This document shows positions 23,760-32,485 of a stretch of DNA of 42,216 nucleotides, one piece after another (the stretch's first letter is position 1; each line of letters opens with the position of its first letter). The translations under genes and the position numbers were made by a program. The notes under the pieces were generated by a model that was given only the letters and a program-made list of their open reading frames with translations, had not been told where the DNA came from and did not search any database. The stretch is from positions 1 to 42,216 of the forward strand of contig VGBV01000006.1 of assembly GCA_016870325.1 (NCBI GenBank), written 5' to 3'. The DNA is from Actinomycetota bacterium (GTDB lineage: Bacteria > Actinomycetota > Thermoleophilia > Solirubrobacterales > 70-9).

Positions 23760-24098
23760 TCAGACGACCCCGTCGAAGGGGCGCTTGGAGGGCATCGCGA
23801 GCTCGTCCATGACGGCCTCGAGCCAGCCCTCCAGGCGGGTGCCCTGGCCACCGTTCTCGGCCGCGAGCTGCACGCTGGTTCCCCAGCCCTTCTCAGCCAG
23901 CTCGATCTCGATCCAGGCGCCCTCGCCGCCCTCGCTCGCCTCCCAGCCCAGGCAGGCGCCGGGGTCGCGCTCGTAGACCTTGATCTCGGTCGCCCGGCCG
24001 AGCAGCGAGCACATCAGGCCCTGCATGCGCTCGGGCTGGTCCAGCAGCTCCCAGAGCTCGGGCGGTGACTTGACCAGCGTGCGCGTGGCGGATTCCAT
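23760..24098 (-). CDS. SRPBCC/START-like small protein
   Basis: A 112-residue cytoplasmic protein with the outline of the SRPBCC (START/Bet v 1) fold. An opening strand ([23 protein letters not shown]) with the ligand-pocket helix pattern is followed by beta strands ([40 protein letters not shown]) and a long closing helix ([17 protein letters not shown]). These bind hydrophobic ligands, but no catalytic motif is visible. It is upstream of and co-directional with the mutase gene, 86 bp away. The assignment rests on fold-like pattern only. Confidence 0.6.
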   Translation of the reverse strand: MESATRTLVKSPPELWELLDQPERMQGLMCSLLGRATEIKVYERDPGACLGWEASEGGEGAWIEIELAEKGWGTSVQLAAENGGQGTRLEGWLEAVMDELAMPSKRPFDGVV

Positions 24099-24109
24099 GC
24101 CCCGCCTTT

Positions 24110-24126
24110 CGCCCCCGGCGGGGGCG
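24110..24126. other. 17-bp GC hairpin upstream of the SRPBCC gene
   Basis: CGCCCCCG, one base, CGGGGGCG on one strand. It lies between the DUF2304 stop (24139) and the SRPBCC start (24098), both leftward, so it could act as a terminator for the wecB-GT2-DUF2304 operon. Confidence 0.45.
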
Positions 24127-24138
24127 CTCCTGCCCCTA

Positions 24139-24558
24139 TCAGGGAATGGGAGATTCCTGGCGCCCGCCCGTGCCTGCGGGCGTCTCGTCGCCCGAGCCGA
24201 CGCTCCGCTCGGCCTGCTCGCGCTCCCTGTTCAGGCGGGCGATCTCCTGGGCGAGCAGCTTGTTCTCGCGCGAGAGGCGCGAGATCACCGACGAGAAGCT
24301 CAGCAGCAGGATCAGCACGAAGCCGAACCCGACCACGAACAGCGCGTTGGCCGGGGTCTGGATGCCGAGCTCGTCGGCGAGGCTGTCGAGCAGGTCGTCC
24401 CAGACCGACAGCACCAGCAGCACCACCGACGCCGCCAACCAGAGGATCGCGTAGGGCTCGCCGAGGCGGCGCCGGCGCAGCAACTCGAGCACGAAGAAGA
24501 ACAGCAGCGCCGAGCCGACGATGGCGATGATCTGGACGCGGGTGTCGAGCGTGTCCAT
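24139..24558 (-). CDS. DUF2304 membrane protein
   Basis: A 139-residue membrane protein with three hydrophobic segments (about residues 9-25, 37-53 and 68-90), an Arg-rich loop (LLRRRRLGEPYAILWL) and a coiled-coil-like C-terminus (SRLSRENKLLAQEIARLNRERE) with a disordered tail. This is the DUF2304 layout. Such genes commonly sit beside GT2 polyprenyl-phosphate glycosyltransferases, as here (15 bp downstream of one), suggesting an accessory role in membrane glycan transfer. The molecular function is not established. Confidence 0.82.
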   Translation of the reverse strand: MDTLDTRVQIIAIVGSALLFFFVLELLRRRRLGEPYAILWLAASVVLLVLSVWDDLLDSLADELGIQTPANALFVVGFGFVLILLLSFSSVISRLSRENKLLAQEIARLNREREQAERSVGSGDETPAGTGGRQESPIP

Positions 24559-24573
24559 CGGCGGAGCGCGGCG

Positions 24574-25344
24574 CTAGCGGCGTGCGCCCTCGAGCGCCTC
24601 GGAGGGCGATGTCGCGAGCCAGTCGTCGCCCGGCGGCGGGATCGGGCGACGGCGGAAGAGGCCGACGAAGATCGCCAGCAGCACACGCACCATGTAGTAG
24701 CCGGCGTTGAGCATGTTGATCGAGGAGCGGCCCGTCTCGCGCTGGCGCATCGTCACCGCGACCTCGCTGATCTCGAGGTCGTGCGAGTGGGCCATCAGGA
24801 TCGCCTCGACCTCGGGATAGTCGTGGGGGTAGTCGCGCGCGAACAGCTCGATCGCGCGGCGGTTGGCGATGCGGAAGCCGCTGGTCGGGTCGGTGATCGG
24901 CTCGCGGGTGATCGCGCTGACGACCCGGGCGAAGACCACGCGCCCGGCGCGACGCAGCCGCGGCACCTGGTAGCCCGCGTGCTCGAGGAAGCGGCTGCCC
25001 CAGACCAGGTCGGCGCCGCTGCGCTCGAGGCCCGCCTCGAGCGTGGAGATCTGCCCGGGGTCGTGCTGGCCGTCGCCGTCCACCTGGACGGCGACCTCGT
25101 AGTCGCCGAGGAAGGCGAAGCGGTAGCCGGACTGCACGGCGCCGCCGATGCCGAGGTTGAAGGGGTGGGAGAGCACCTCGGCGCCGGCGGCGCGGGCGCG
25201 CTCGGCGGTGGCGTCGGTCGATCCGTCGTCGACCACCAGCACGTCGAAGCCCGGCGCCTGCGCGCGCAGCTCCTCGACCACGGCGGCGACCGACCCCTCC
25301 TCGTTCAGGGCGGGCACCATCGCGAGCTTTCGTCCCCTGCTCAT
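24574..25344 (-). CDS. Family 2 glycosyltransferase (polyprenyl-phosphate mannose/glucose synthase-like)
   Basis: A 256-residue GT-A glycosyltransferase like dolichyl/polyprenyl-phosphate mannose synthases, which load a sugar from a nucleotide donor on a lipid carrier. Motifs are VPALNEEGSV at 10-19, VVDDGSTDAT near 37-46, GIGGAVQSGY, the metal/donor VDGDGQHDP and SGFRIANR. A hydrophobic stretch (MVRVLLAIFVGLF) near the C-terminus may anchor it at the membrane. ATG 25344 overlaps the stop of the epimerase gene (ATGA), and DUF2304 follows closely: one three-gene operon. The frame extends upstream to 25464 but without homology. Confidence 0.9.
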   Translation of the reverse strand: MSRGRKLAMVPALNEEGSVAAVVEELRAQAPGFDVLVVDDGSTDATAERARAAGAEVLSHPFNLGIGGAVQSGYRFAFLGDYEVAVQVDGDGQHDPGQISTLEAGLERSGADLVWGSRFLEHAGYQVPRLRRAGRVVFARVVSAITREPITDPTSGFRIANRRAIELFARDYPHDYPEVEAILMAHSHDLEISEVAVTMRQRETGRSSINMLNAGYYMVRVLLAIFVGLFRRRPIPPPGDDWLATSPSEALEGARR

Positions 25345-26432
25345 CGGCGCAGGAAGGATAGGGCGGCAGCGGCCGCGCGCGCCCCCGCGCCACCGTCCCA
25401 GAGCGGGATCGCCGGCGGGCTTTCGGGGGGCTCTGTGGCCAGCGCCGCCAGCGCCGCCTCGCACAGCGCCGCGGGGTCGACACCGACGAGGGTGTTCGTG
25501 CCCAGCTCGACCGTGACCGGGCGCTCGGTGTTGTCGCGGTAGGTGAGGCAGGGCACCCCCAGCGCCGAGGTCTCCTCCTGCAGCCCGCCCGAGTCGGTGA
25601 TCACCAGGCGCGCCTCGGCCTCGAGCGCGATGAAGTCCGCGTACTCGAGCGGCTCGGCGAGCCTGACGCCCTCGGGGGCCTCGATCCCGGCCTCGGCCAG
25701 GCGCGCGACCGTGCGCGGGTGGGCGGGGAACAGGACCGGCAGCCGCGCCGCCAGCTCGCCCAGCACCGCCAGCACCTCGCCCAGCCTCGCGGGATCGTCG
25801 ACGAGCGCCGGGCGGTGCAGCGTGACCAGCACGAAGCGGCCGGCCTCGACGTCCTGCGCCGAGAGCACCGCGGCGCGGTCGGTCGCCTCGAGGATGCGGA
25901 AGAGGCTGTCGATCATCGTGTTGCCGACCAGCTCGACGACCTCCGTGATCCCCTCGGCGGCCAGGTTCTCGACCGCGTCGGCCGAGGTGCAGAGCAGCAG
26001 GTCGCTGACGCGGTCGGTGACGACGCGGTTCACCTCCTCGGGCATCGACCAGTCGCCCGAGCGCAGCCCCGACTCGACGTGGCCGACCGCGACGTTGAGC
26101 TTCGCCGCCGCCAGCGCCGCCGCCATCGTCGAGTTGACGTCGCCGGCGACCAGCACCAGGTCGGCGTGGTGCTCGCCGAGGTCGGCCTCGACCCCCTCCA
26201 TCACCGCCGCGGTCTGCTCGGCGTGGCTGCCCGAGCCGACGCCGAGGTCGCGGTCGGGGTCGCCCATCCCCAGGCGCTCCAGGAAGCTGCCGGCGAGCGC
26301 GCGGTCGTAGTGCTGGCCGGTGTTCAGCAGCCGCACCGAGACCCCATCGTGGGCCGCGAGCGCCTCGGTGATCGGCGCCATCTTCACGAAGTTCGGCCGG
26401 GCGCCGACCACGGCCAGAATGCGCGAGCTCAC
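25341..26432 (-). CDS. wecB: UDP-N-acetylglucosamine 2-epimerase (non-hydrolysing)
   Basis: Interconverts UDP-GlcNAc and UDP-ManNAc for cell-wall or surface glycans. The 363 residues have the GT-B-like fold: GARPNFVKMAPI near 10-21, NTGQHYD, VAGDVNSTMAAAL, HVESGLRSGD with PEEVNR, and the C-terminal ITDSGGLQEETSALGVPCLTYRDNTERP. GTG 26432 is 7 nt after TAGCCT. It heads the operon with GT2 and DUF2304, so all three probably serve one polysaccharide or glycolipid. The stop/start overlap with the next gene implies translational coupling. Confidence 0.94.
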   Translation of the reverse strand: MSSRILAVVGARPNFVKMAPITEALAAHDGVSVRLLNTGQHYDRALAGSFLERLGMGDPDRDLGVGSGSHAEQTAAVMEGVEADLGEHHADLVLVAGDVNSTMAAALAAAKLNVAVGHVESGLRSGDWSMPEEVNRVVTDRVSDLLLCTSADAVENLAAEGITEVVELVGNTMIDSLFRILEATDRAAVLSAQDVEAGRFVLVTLHRPALVDDPARLGEVLAVLGELAARLPVLFPAHPRTVARLAEAGIEAPEGVRLAEPLEYADFIALEAEARLVITDSGGLQEETSALGVPCLTYRDNTERPVTVELGTNTLVGVDPAALCEAALAALATEPPESPPAIPLWDGGAGARAAAAALSFLRR

Positions 26433-26483
26433 GGGGCGCAGGCTAGTCGGGCGGCAGGCGAGGGGCCGGGTTCCCGCACGGCC

Positions 26484-26903
26484 TCACGCGCCGCTCGAGC
26501 GCTCGGCCGCCTGCCGCAACCCCTCCTCGCGAGCCTCCTGCACGGTTCGGAACACGCCCCACCAGACCGCCAGCCCCTCCGGCGAGTAGATCACCTGCCA
26601 CATGTCCTGGCCGATCTCGACGCCGCTGACCTCGCCGACGACGCGGATCTTCGCGATCGCCACCCGGTCGTGCTCGGTCGGGATCGCCTCCACCGGGTCG
26701 AAACGGACCCCGCCGAGCGAGCCCTTCAGCATCGCCCACCACTCCCGCACGCCCTGGTGGCCGCGGAAGACGCCGGTGTCGGCCTCGGCCACGAGCGAGT
26801 TGAACTCGACCTCGGGATCGACCAGCTCGAGGAAGGCGTCGAGGTCGTCGCGGCTGAGCCCTTCGGAGGCGCGGCGGGTGGTCTCGATCACGTCGATCGT
26901 CAT
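26484..26903 (-). CDS. SnoaL-like / NTF2-fold protein
   Basis: A 139-residue protein of the SnoaL-like NTF2 fold. The first helix is MTIDVIETTRRASEGLSRDDLDAFLELVDPEVEFNSL, then comes FRGHQGVREWWAML. Strands IPTEHDRVAIAKIRVVGEVSGVEIGQDMWQVI and a final strand/helix complete the cone. Such proteins are isomerases, dehydratases or ligand-binding proteins, and nothing fixes the function. Upstream reading extends much further but only in antisense to the SDR genes; ATG 26903 fits the fold and the TAGATT box 11 nt before it. It is divergent from the first SDR gene, 36 bp apart. Confidence 0.8.
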   Translation of the reverse strand: MTIDVIETTRRASEGLSRDDLDAFLELVDPEVEFNSLVAEADTGVFRGHQGVREWWAMLKGSLGGVRFDPVEAIPTEHDRVAIAKIRVVGEVSGVEIGQDMWQVIYSPEGLAVWWGVFRTVQEAREEGLRQAAERSSGA

Positions 26904-26914
26904 CGCTGGCCGTG

Positions 26915-26932
26915 AATCTATCCCTGTAGGGT
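26915..26932. promoter_or_regulatory. Adjacent divergent -10 boxes, SnoaL-like / SDR genes
   Basis: The reverse complement of 26915-26920 is TAGATT, 11 nt before ATG 26903. TAGGGT at 26927-26932 on the + strand ends 7 nt before ATG 26940. The two boxes are 6 bp apart, so the open complexes would clash. Confidence 0.45.
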
Positions 26933-26939
26933 CACGGCG

Positions 26940-27824
26940 ATGGCTCGCAAGCAGAAGGGCGCGGTGGTCGTCACGGGGGCCTCGACCGGGATCGGCCGGG
27001 CGACTGCCCTTTACCTCGACCAGCTCGGGTACCGCGTGTTCGCGGGCGTGCGCAAGCAGGCCGACGCGAACAGCCTCAAGAAGGAGGCGAGCGGCGAGCT
27101 CACACCGGTCACCCTCGACGTGACCAAGCCGCGCTCGATCGCGGCCGCCCGCCAGAAGGTGCAGCGCGCCGTCGGCAAGGCCGGCATCGCGGGGCTGGTC
27201 AACAACGCCGGCGTCGCCAACGCGGGCCCGGTCGAGCACCTGCCCGTCGCCGACTTCCAGAAGGTGATCGACGTCAACCTGACCGGCCAGTACGCCGTCA
27301 CCCAGGAGTTCCTGCCGCTCGTGCGCCGGGGAGACGGCACGATCGTCTTCATCACCTCGATCGGCGGCCTCGTCGCCTCGCCGTTCTTCTCCCCCTACAA
27401 CGCCGCCAAGTTCGGCCTCGAGGGGATGGCCGACTCGCTGCGCCGCGAGATCAAGCCCTGGAAGGGCATGAACGTGGTCGTGGTCGAGCCGGGCTCGATC
27501 GCGACGCCGATCTGGGAGAAGGGACGCGGCAACAGCGCCGCCAGCGGCGCCAAGATGAGCGCCGAGGAGCGGCGGCTCTATGGCCCGCAGATGGATCGCA
27601 TTCGCGAGGTCACGGCCGAGGCCGAGGACCGCGGGCTCGAGCCGGTCGAGGTCGCGAAGGTGATCGAGAAGGCGATCCGCAAGCGCAATCCCCGCTCCCG
27701 CTACATCGTCGGCCGCGACGCGAAGATGATGGCCCGGATGCAGTCGCTGCTGGGCGACAAGCGCTTCGACCGGCTGATGCGCGGCTCGATGGACCTGCCG
27801 GACCACGCGCCGAAGGCGCGCTGA
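26940..27824 (+). CDS. Short-chain dehydrogenase/reductase (first of tandem pair)
   Basis: A 294-residue classical-type SDR using NAD(P)H. The nucleotide motif TGASTGIG is at residues 12-19, LVNNAGVANAG near 95-105, the catalytic Ser in ITSIGG, and the Tyr-x3-Lys pair in SPYNAAKFGLEGMADSLRREI. The C-terminal extension (about 60 residues ending RYIVGRDAKMMARMQ..) is the type seen in 17-beta-HSD/retinol-like SDRs. Likely substrates are hydrophobic alcohols or ketones (inference). TAGGGT before the ATG suggests a leaderless mRNA. Confidence 0.9.
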   Translation: MARKQKGAVVVTGASTGIGRATALYLDQLGYRVFAGVRKQADANSLKKEASGELTPVTLDVTKPRSIAAARQKVQRAVGKAGIAGLVNNAGVANAGPVEHLPVADFQKVIDVNLTGQYAVTQEFLPLVRRGDGTIVFITSIGGLVASPFFSPYNAAKFGLEGMADSLRREIKPWKGMNVVVVEPGSIATPIWEKGRGNSAASGAKMSAEERRLYGPQMDRIREVTAEAEDRGLEPVEVAKVIEKAIRKRNPRSRYIVGRDAKMMARMQSLLGDKRFDRLMRGSMDLPDHAPKAR

Positions 27825-27843
27825 GCCGACGGACTCGGCGGCC

Positions 27844-28728
27844 GTGCGCGGCTTCGTCCTGATCACGGGCGCCCGCAGCGGCATCGGCCGCGCCACGGCC
27901 CTGCACCTCGACTCGCTCGGGTTCGCGGTGATCGCCACCGACCTGCCCGGCGCCGACGCCGAGGGGCTCGCGCGCGAGGCGAGCGGGCGCCTGGCCTCGG
28001 TCGATCTCGACGTCACCGATGCGGACTCGATCGCGGCCGCCGCCGAGCGGGCCGCGGAGATCAGCGCCGGCGCCGGGCTCGCCGGGCTCGTCAACAACGC
28101 CGGCATAGCCATCGGCGGGCCGCTCGAGCACCTGCCGCTGGAGGACTTCCGCCACCAGCTCGAGGTCAACCTCGTCGGCCCGCTCGCGGTCAGCCAGGCG
28201 ATGCTGCCGCTGCTGCGCGACGGGCGCGGGCGCGTCGTCAACATCACCTCGCTCGCGGGCCGCGTCGGCGCCCCCTTCCTCGGTGCCTATGCGGCCTCCA
28301 AGCACGGGCTCGAGGGGCTGTCGGCATCGCTGCGCGCCGAGCTCCGCCCCTGGGGGATCCAAGTCAGCGCGGTCGAGCCGGGCTTGCTGCGCAGCTCGAT
28401 CTACGAGACCTCGCTCGGCCGCTTCCGCTCGCTGCGCGGACGGCTGCCCGAGCACGCCGAGCGCGACTACGGAGAGGTCTTCGGCGCCCAGGAGCCGGGG
28501 ATGGACCGGCTGCAGCGCCTCGCGCTCTCGCCCGACCGCGCCGCGAAGGCGGTCGCGAAGGCGCTGACGGCGAAGCGTCCCCGCGCCCGCTACCTCGTCG
28601 GGCCGGACGCGCGCATGAGCATCGCCCTGCACACGCTCGCCGGCCCCCGCGCCCAGGAACGCACGACGATGGCGATCATGGGCTCACCCAGGCGCTGGCG
28701 CCGCGGCGGCCCGCCGCCTCCGGGATAG
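27844..28728 (+). CDS. Short-chain dehydrogenase/reductase (second of tandem pair)
   Basis: Also 294 residues and clearly paralogous to the gene 19 bp upstream. It has TGARSGIG at 8-15, LVNNAGIAIGG, EHLPLEDFRHQLEVNL, ITSLAGRVGAPF and the catalytic GAYAASKHGLEGLSASL, ending in a matching RYLVGPDARMSIALH segment. GTG 27844 is the first start. The short spacing implies co-transcription with the first SDR. The last residues (RRWRRGGPPPPG) are basic and Pro-rich. Substrate unknown. Confidence 0.9.
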   Translation: MRGFVLITGARSGIGRATALHLDSLGFAVIATDLPGADAEGLAREASGRLASVDLDVTDADSIAAAAERAAEISAGAGLAGLVNNAGIAIGGPLEHLPLEDFRHQLEVNLVGPLAVSQAMLPLLRDGRGRVVNITSLAGRVGAPFLGAYAASKHGLEGLSASLRAELRPWGIQVSAVEPGLLRSSIYETSLGRFRSLRGRLPEHAERDYGEVFGAQEPGMDRLQRLALSPDRAAKAVAKALTAKRPRARYLVGPDARMSIALHTLAGPRAQERTTMAIMGSPRRWRRGGPPPPG

Positions 28729-28743
28729 ACCGCCCGCGACGGG

Positions 28744-29691
28744 CTAGCTCGCCTGGCCGACCAGGCGCTCGACGCCGGCCTCCTCGATCGTGCGCCGCAG
28801 GCCGTCGCGCAGCTCCACCTCGGGCTCCCAGCCGAGCAGCTCGCGCGCCTTCGAGATGTCGGGCTGGCGCACCTTGGGGTCGTCCACCGGCAGCGCCTCG
28901 AACACGATCTCCGAGCGCGAGCCGGCGACCTCGATCACCGTCTCGGCCAGCTGCAGCAGCGTGTACTCGTCGGGGTTGCCGATATTGATCGGCAGATGCG
29001 CGTCGGACTCGGCCAGAGCAACGAGGCCCCGAACCTGGTCATCGACGTAGCAGAAGCTTCTCGTCTGGCTGCCGTCGCCGAACACGGTCAACGGCTTGTC
29101 CTGCAGCGCCTGGCGCATGAAGGTCGGGATGGCCCGGCCGTCGTGCGGTCTCATTCTTGCTCCGTAGCTGTTGAACGTGCGGCTGATGCAGGTGTTGACG
29201 CCCTGCTGGCGGTGATAGGCCATCGTCATCGCCTCGGCGTAGCGCTTGGCCTCGTCGTAGACGCCGCGCGGCCCGATCGGGTTGACGTTGCCCCAGTAGT
29301 CCTCTGGCTGGGGGTGGATCTCGGGGTCGCCGTAGATCTCCGAGGTCGAGGCGAGCAGGAAGCGCGCCCGCTTCGACTTCGCCACCCCCAGCATGTGGTG
29401 GGTGCCGTAGGAGCCGACCTTGAGCGTCTGCAGCGGCAGCCGCTGGTAGTCGATCGGGCTCGCCGGGCTGGCGAGGTGGTAGACGAATTCCACCGGCTCG
29501 TCGATCGCCACGAACTCGGTGATGTCGTGGTTGGTGAAGGTGAACTCGCCCGAGCGCAGGTGGTCGATGTTCTCCAGCGACCCCGTCTCCAGGTTGTCCA
29601 CGCAGATGACGCGATGGCCGCGCTCGAGCAGCAGCTCGCACAGGTGCGAGCCGAGGAAGCCGGCCCCGCCGGTGACAACGCAGGTGCTCAT
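28744..29691 (-). CDS. UDP-glucuronate decarboxylase (UDP-xylose synthase)
   Basis: An NAD-dependent extended SDR that converts UDP-glucuronate to UDP-xylose for glycan synthesis. The 315 residues have [10 protein letters not shown] at 8-17, the [14 protein letters not shown] segment, [12 protein letters not shown] near 72-83, STSEIYGDP, catalytic Tyr145-x3-Lys149 (VYDEAKR), and the UXS signature [25 protein letters not shown] ends 9 nt before ATG 29691. It is close to, but not in one operon with, the epimerase/GT2 genes. Related UDP-sugar decarboxylases could fit, but the DYQ and RMRPHDGR segments favour UXS. Confidence 0.9.
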   Translation of the reverse strand: MSTCVVTGGAGFLGSHLCELLLERGHRVICVDNLETGSLENIDHLRSGEFTFTNHDITEFVAIDEPVEFVYHLASPASPIDYQRLPLQTLKVGSYGTHHMLGVAKSKRARFLLASTSEIYGDPEIHPQPEDYWGNVNPIGPRGVYDEAKRYAEAMTMAYHRQQGVNTCISRTFNSYGARMRPHDGRAIPTFMRQALQDKPLTVFGDGSQTRSFCYVDDQVRGLVALAESDAHLPINIGNPDEYTLLQLAETVIEVAGSRSEIVFEALPVDDPKVRQPDISKARELLGWEPEVELRDGLRRTIEEAGVERLVGQAS

Positions 29692-29749
29692 GGGCGAGCG
29701 AGGATAGTCGGGCCCGCCGGCGCCGGGGCAAGGCGCCGTGCGGGACGGC

Positions 29750-31369
29750 TCAGCGCCGGGCCGGGCGCTTGCGGCGCGCCGCCATGCGCAGGCGGGCCCG
29801 CACCGGGTGCCTCCGCCTCGCCCCGGCTTTCGGCTTCGGCTTCGCCCCGGCCTTCGCCCTTCGCTTCGGCTTCGCCGCCGCCCGCGGCTCCGCCCTGGTC
29901 TTCCGCTTCGACGCGGCCCCGGCCTTCGGCTTGGCCTTGGCCCTGCGCCTCGGCTTCGGCTTCGGCTCGGCCTTGGCCTTCGGCTTCGGCCGGCGCGGTG
30001 GCGCGGGCTGCTCGCGGATCGCGGCGCGCACCGAGGCCGCCAGCCCGTCGAGGTCGGGAACGACGTCGCGGTCGCCCGCGAGGCCGAAGAAGACGCGGCC
30101 GTCGTAGCTGATCAGCCCCAGCGAGACCGCGTGGTTCTGGGGGGAAAGCGGCACGTAGGGGTAGATCTCGCGGATGCGGCGCCCCAGCAGGTAGAGCGGC
30201 TGCTGGGGGCCCGGCACGTTCGAGACGACGAGGTTGAAGACGAGCGGTCGCGCCATCGCCGAGGAGAGCAGGCGGTTGATCGTCGGCGGCGTCCAGCCCG
30301 CCGCCTCGATGATCAGCGACGCGGCGCGGGCGTTCTCGGACTCCTTCAGCCGCGCCGTCACGTCGCGCAGTATCTCCAGCCGCCGCACCGGGTCGGGCTC
30401 GGCCATGGGCAGCGGCACCAGGATCGTCGAGATGCGGTTGCCGAGGTCGTGCTGCTCGCCCTCGCGGCGGATGCTGACCGGGACCAGCGCCACCAGGCTC
30501 GCCGGCGGCTTCTCGCCGCGCCCCTCGAAGCAGAGCCGCAGGGCCCCGGCGGCGATCGAGAGCACGACGTCGTTGACGGTCGAGCCCTCGACCGGGCGCC
30601 GCGCCCGCTTCAGCCGGTCGAGGTCGGTCTTGGCCCAGGCGACGAGGCGGTCGCGGCCGATCGGCACGTTGAAGGGGCTCTTCGGGCAGCTCGGGCCCCC
30701 CGACGCCATGCCGGTGAAGGCCTCGGCGGTGCGGATCACGCTGCCGGCGGTCCTGGCCGGCATCTTCACCGTGTTCTCGACCGCGCGGCCCGCCGCCTTG
30801 AAGGGCCGCTGCACCGCGTAGGCGGCCGCCTGGGCGAACAGCTCTCCGCGCTTGGGCGGCGCCGGGCTCCAGGGGTCCTTCGGCGGCTTGATCCGCATCG
30901 GGGTCGGCTTCGGGTCGAGCAGGATCATGCCGATGTCCACCGCCGCGACGCCGTCCACGAGCGCGTGGTGGGTCTTCGAGAGGTAGGCGTGGCGCCCGCG
31001 CAGCCCGTCGAACAGGTAGAGCTGCCAGAGCGGGTGCTGGAAGTCGAGCGGCTCGGACATGATCCGCCCGATCACGTCGCGCAGCTGGTCGAGGCGGCCG
31101 GGGCGAGGAACGCCCAGGTGGCGCACGTGGCGGCGGATGTCGAACTCGGGGTCGTCGGCCCAGACGGGGTTCTCGATCCCCAGCGGCACCTTGACGATGC
31201 GCTGGCGGAAGCGGGGAACGAGCTGAAGCCTGTTCTCGACGTGGGCGACAAGCTGCTCGTAGCTCGGCGCGGCGCCCTCGACGATCAGCTGCCCGCCGAC
31301 GTTGACGTGGATGCTGTCGCGCTCGGCGAACAGCGAGGACATGTCCGATGCGGAGAGCCTGTTGTCCAT
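29750..31369 (-). CDS. WS/DGAT-family acyltransferase with lysine-rich histone-like tail
   Basis: Wax ester synthase/diacylglycerol acyltransferase, which joins acyl-CoA to fatty alcohols or diacylglycerol to make storage lipid. The catalytic HHxxxDG motif is THHALVDG (His134-Gly140). The [11 protein letters not shown] segment precedes it, and the [16 protein letters not shown] family signature is in the C-terminal half. Homology ends near residue 458. Residues 459-539 are a Lys/Arg/Ala/Pro tail made of PKAK/KPKPK/RRAK units, like the tails of histone H1-like proteins. ATG 31369 lies 2 nt after the stop of the FMN oxidase gene, so the two are one operon. The frame continues upstream only in antisense. 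Confidence 0.88.
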   Translation of the reverse strand: MDNRLSASDMSSLFAERDSIHVNVGGQLIVEGAAPSYEQLVAHVENRLQLVPRFRQRIVKVPLGIENPVWADDPEFDIRRHVRHLGVPRPGRLDQLRDVIGRIMSEPLDFQHPLWQLYLFDGLRGRHAYLSKTHHALVDGVAAVDIGMILLDPKPTPMRIKPPKDPWSPAPPKRGELFAQAAAYAVQRPFKAAGRAVENTVKMPARTAGSVIRTAEAFTGMASGGPSCPKSPFNVPIGRDRLVAWAKTDLDRLKRARRPVEGSTVNDVVLSIAAGALRLCFEGRGEKPPASLVALVPVSIRREGEQHDLGNRISTILVPLPMAEPDPVRRLEILRDVTARLKESENARAASLIIEAAGWTPPTINRLLSSAMARPLVFNLVVSNVPGPQQPLYLLGRRIREIYPYVPLSPQNHAVSLGLISYDGRVFFGLAGDRDVVPDLDGLAASVRAAIREQPAPPRRPKPKAKAEPKPKPRRRAKAKPKAGAASKRKTRAEPRAAAKPKRRAKAGAKPKPKAGARRRHPVRARLRMAARRKRPARR

Positions 31370-31371
31370 GG

Positions 31372-32439
31372 CTAGGGGCGCCTGCGGCGAACGTGGGAGG
31401 AGTCCAGGGCGGCGAGGGAGGGGCAGCCGAGCAGCGCCAGCGCCAGCCGCAGCTCCTCGCGCAGGATCGCGAGCGCGCGCTCGGCCCCGGCCTGCCCGTC
31501 GGCCGCCAGGCCCCAGAGGCATGGGCGCCCGGCGAGCACGGCGTCAGCCCCCAGCGCGAGCGCGACGGCGACGTCTGTACCGCGCCGGATTCCCCCGTCC
31601 ACAAGCACGGGGATGCGGCCGGCGACCGCGTCGGCGACCTCCGGCAGCGCGTCGATCGTGGCGGGCGCGTTGTCGAGCTGGCGGCCGCCGTGGTTGGAGA
31701 CGACGACGCCCGCCGCTCCGTGCTCGACCGCCAGCTCGGCGTCGTCCGCGCGAACGAGGCCCTTGACCAGGATCGGCAGCTCCGAGGCCTCGGCGAGCTC
31801 GGCCAGGTCCTCCCAGCCGAGCGAGGGGTCCACCAGGGCGAAGACCTCCTGCACCGTCAGGTCCCGCCCGCCCGAGGCCTGCTTGACCGCGGGGGCGGTC
31901 ACCTCGGCGGGGACCTCGAAACCGGTCCGGAAGTCGCGCTCGCGCTTGCCGGCGTAGGAGGCGTCCACCGTCAGCAGCACGGCCTCGAAACCCGCCGCCA
32001 CCGCCTCGTCCAGCAGCGCGCGGGTGATAGCGCGGTCGCGGAAGCAGTAGAGCTGCATCCACTTGCGCCCGCCGCAGCTTCCCCCGACCTCGGTCGGGCC
32101 GCAGGTGGCGATCGTGGACAGGCACATCACGGTCCCCGCCGCCTCGGCCGCCCGCGCCATCGCCACCTCGCCCTCGGGGTGCGCGAGCTTCTGGAAGGCA
32201 ACCGGCGCGACCAGCACCGGCAGCTCCAGGCGCGCCCCCAGCAGCTCGACGCCGGTGTCGAGCTCGGAGACGTCCACCAGCACCCGCGGCCACAGCTCCC
32301 ACTCCGCGTAGGCCTCGACGTTGCGCCGCAGCGTGCGCTCGTCTCCGGCGCCCCCCGCGTAGTAGCCGTGCGGGCCCGGCTCGAGGCGCTCGGCCGCGAG
32401 CCGCTCGAGCTCGGCGAGGTTGACCGCCTCGCCGCTCAC
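31372..32439 (-). CDS. FMN-dependent alpha-hydroxy-acid oxidase/dehydrogenase
   Basis: A 355-residue (beta/alpha)8 flavoenzyme of the lactate/glycolate oxidase family, oxidising 2-hydroxy acids to 2-oxo acids. The N-terminal YYAGGAGDERTLRRN near residues 26-40 is typical. FMN and substrate residues are visible: Lys226 (PILVKG), catalytic His250 with Arg253 (SNHGGRQLD), and the phosphate site LVDGGIRRGTDV. Oxidase versus dehydrogenase and the substrate (lactate, glycolate, mandelate) cannot be told. Starts at GTG 32439. The next gene, WS/DGAT, follows after 2 nt. It is divergent from the FAD monooxygenase. Confidence 0.9.
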   Translation of the reverse strand: MSGEAVNLAELERLAAERLEPGPHGYYAGGAGDERTLRRNVEAYAEWELWPRVLVDVSELDTGVELLGARLELPVLVAPVAFQKLAHPEGEVAMARAAEAAGTVMCLSTIATCGPTEVGGSCGGRKWMQLYCFRDRAITRALLDEAVAAGFEAVLLTVDASYAGKRERDFRTGFEVPAEVTAPAVKQASGGRDLTVQEVFALVDPSLGWEDLAELAEASELPILVKGLVRADDAELAVEHGAAGVVVSNHGGRQLDNAPATIDALPEVADAVAGRIPVLVDGGIRRGTDVAVALALGADAVLAGRPCLWGLAADGQAGAERALAILREELRLALALLGCPSLAALDSSHVRRRRP

Positions 32440-32471
32440 CGTCGTGCGGAGGATGTGGCCGTCACCCCTCC

Positions 32472-32477
32472 TAGGCT
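32472..32477 (+). promoter_or_regulatory. -10 box for the FAD monooxygenase gene
   Basis: TAGGCT ends 8 nt before GTG 32486. It sits in a CCTAGG palindrome in the 46 bp between two divergent start codons. Confidence 0.45.
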
Positions 32478-32485
32478 ATTCGCCC

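Noticed and set aside
26484-28247. 587-codon frame containing the SnoaL-like protein
   Set aside because: All but the last 139 codons mirror the SDR genes; the NTF2 fold is complete from ATG 26903.
29750-29995. Tandem DNA repeat or CRISPR-like array in the WS/DGAT 3' end
   Set aside because: The repetition is at codon level (Lys/Pro/Ala/Arg) with irregular units and no spacers. It is a low-complexity protein tail.
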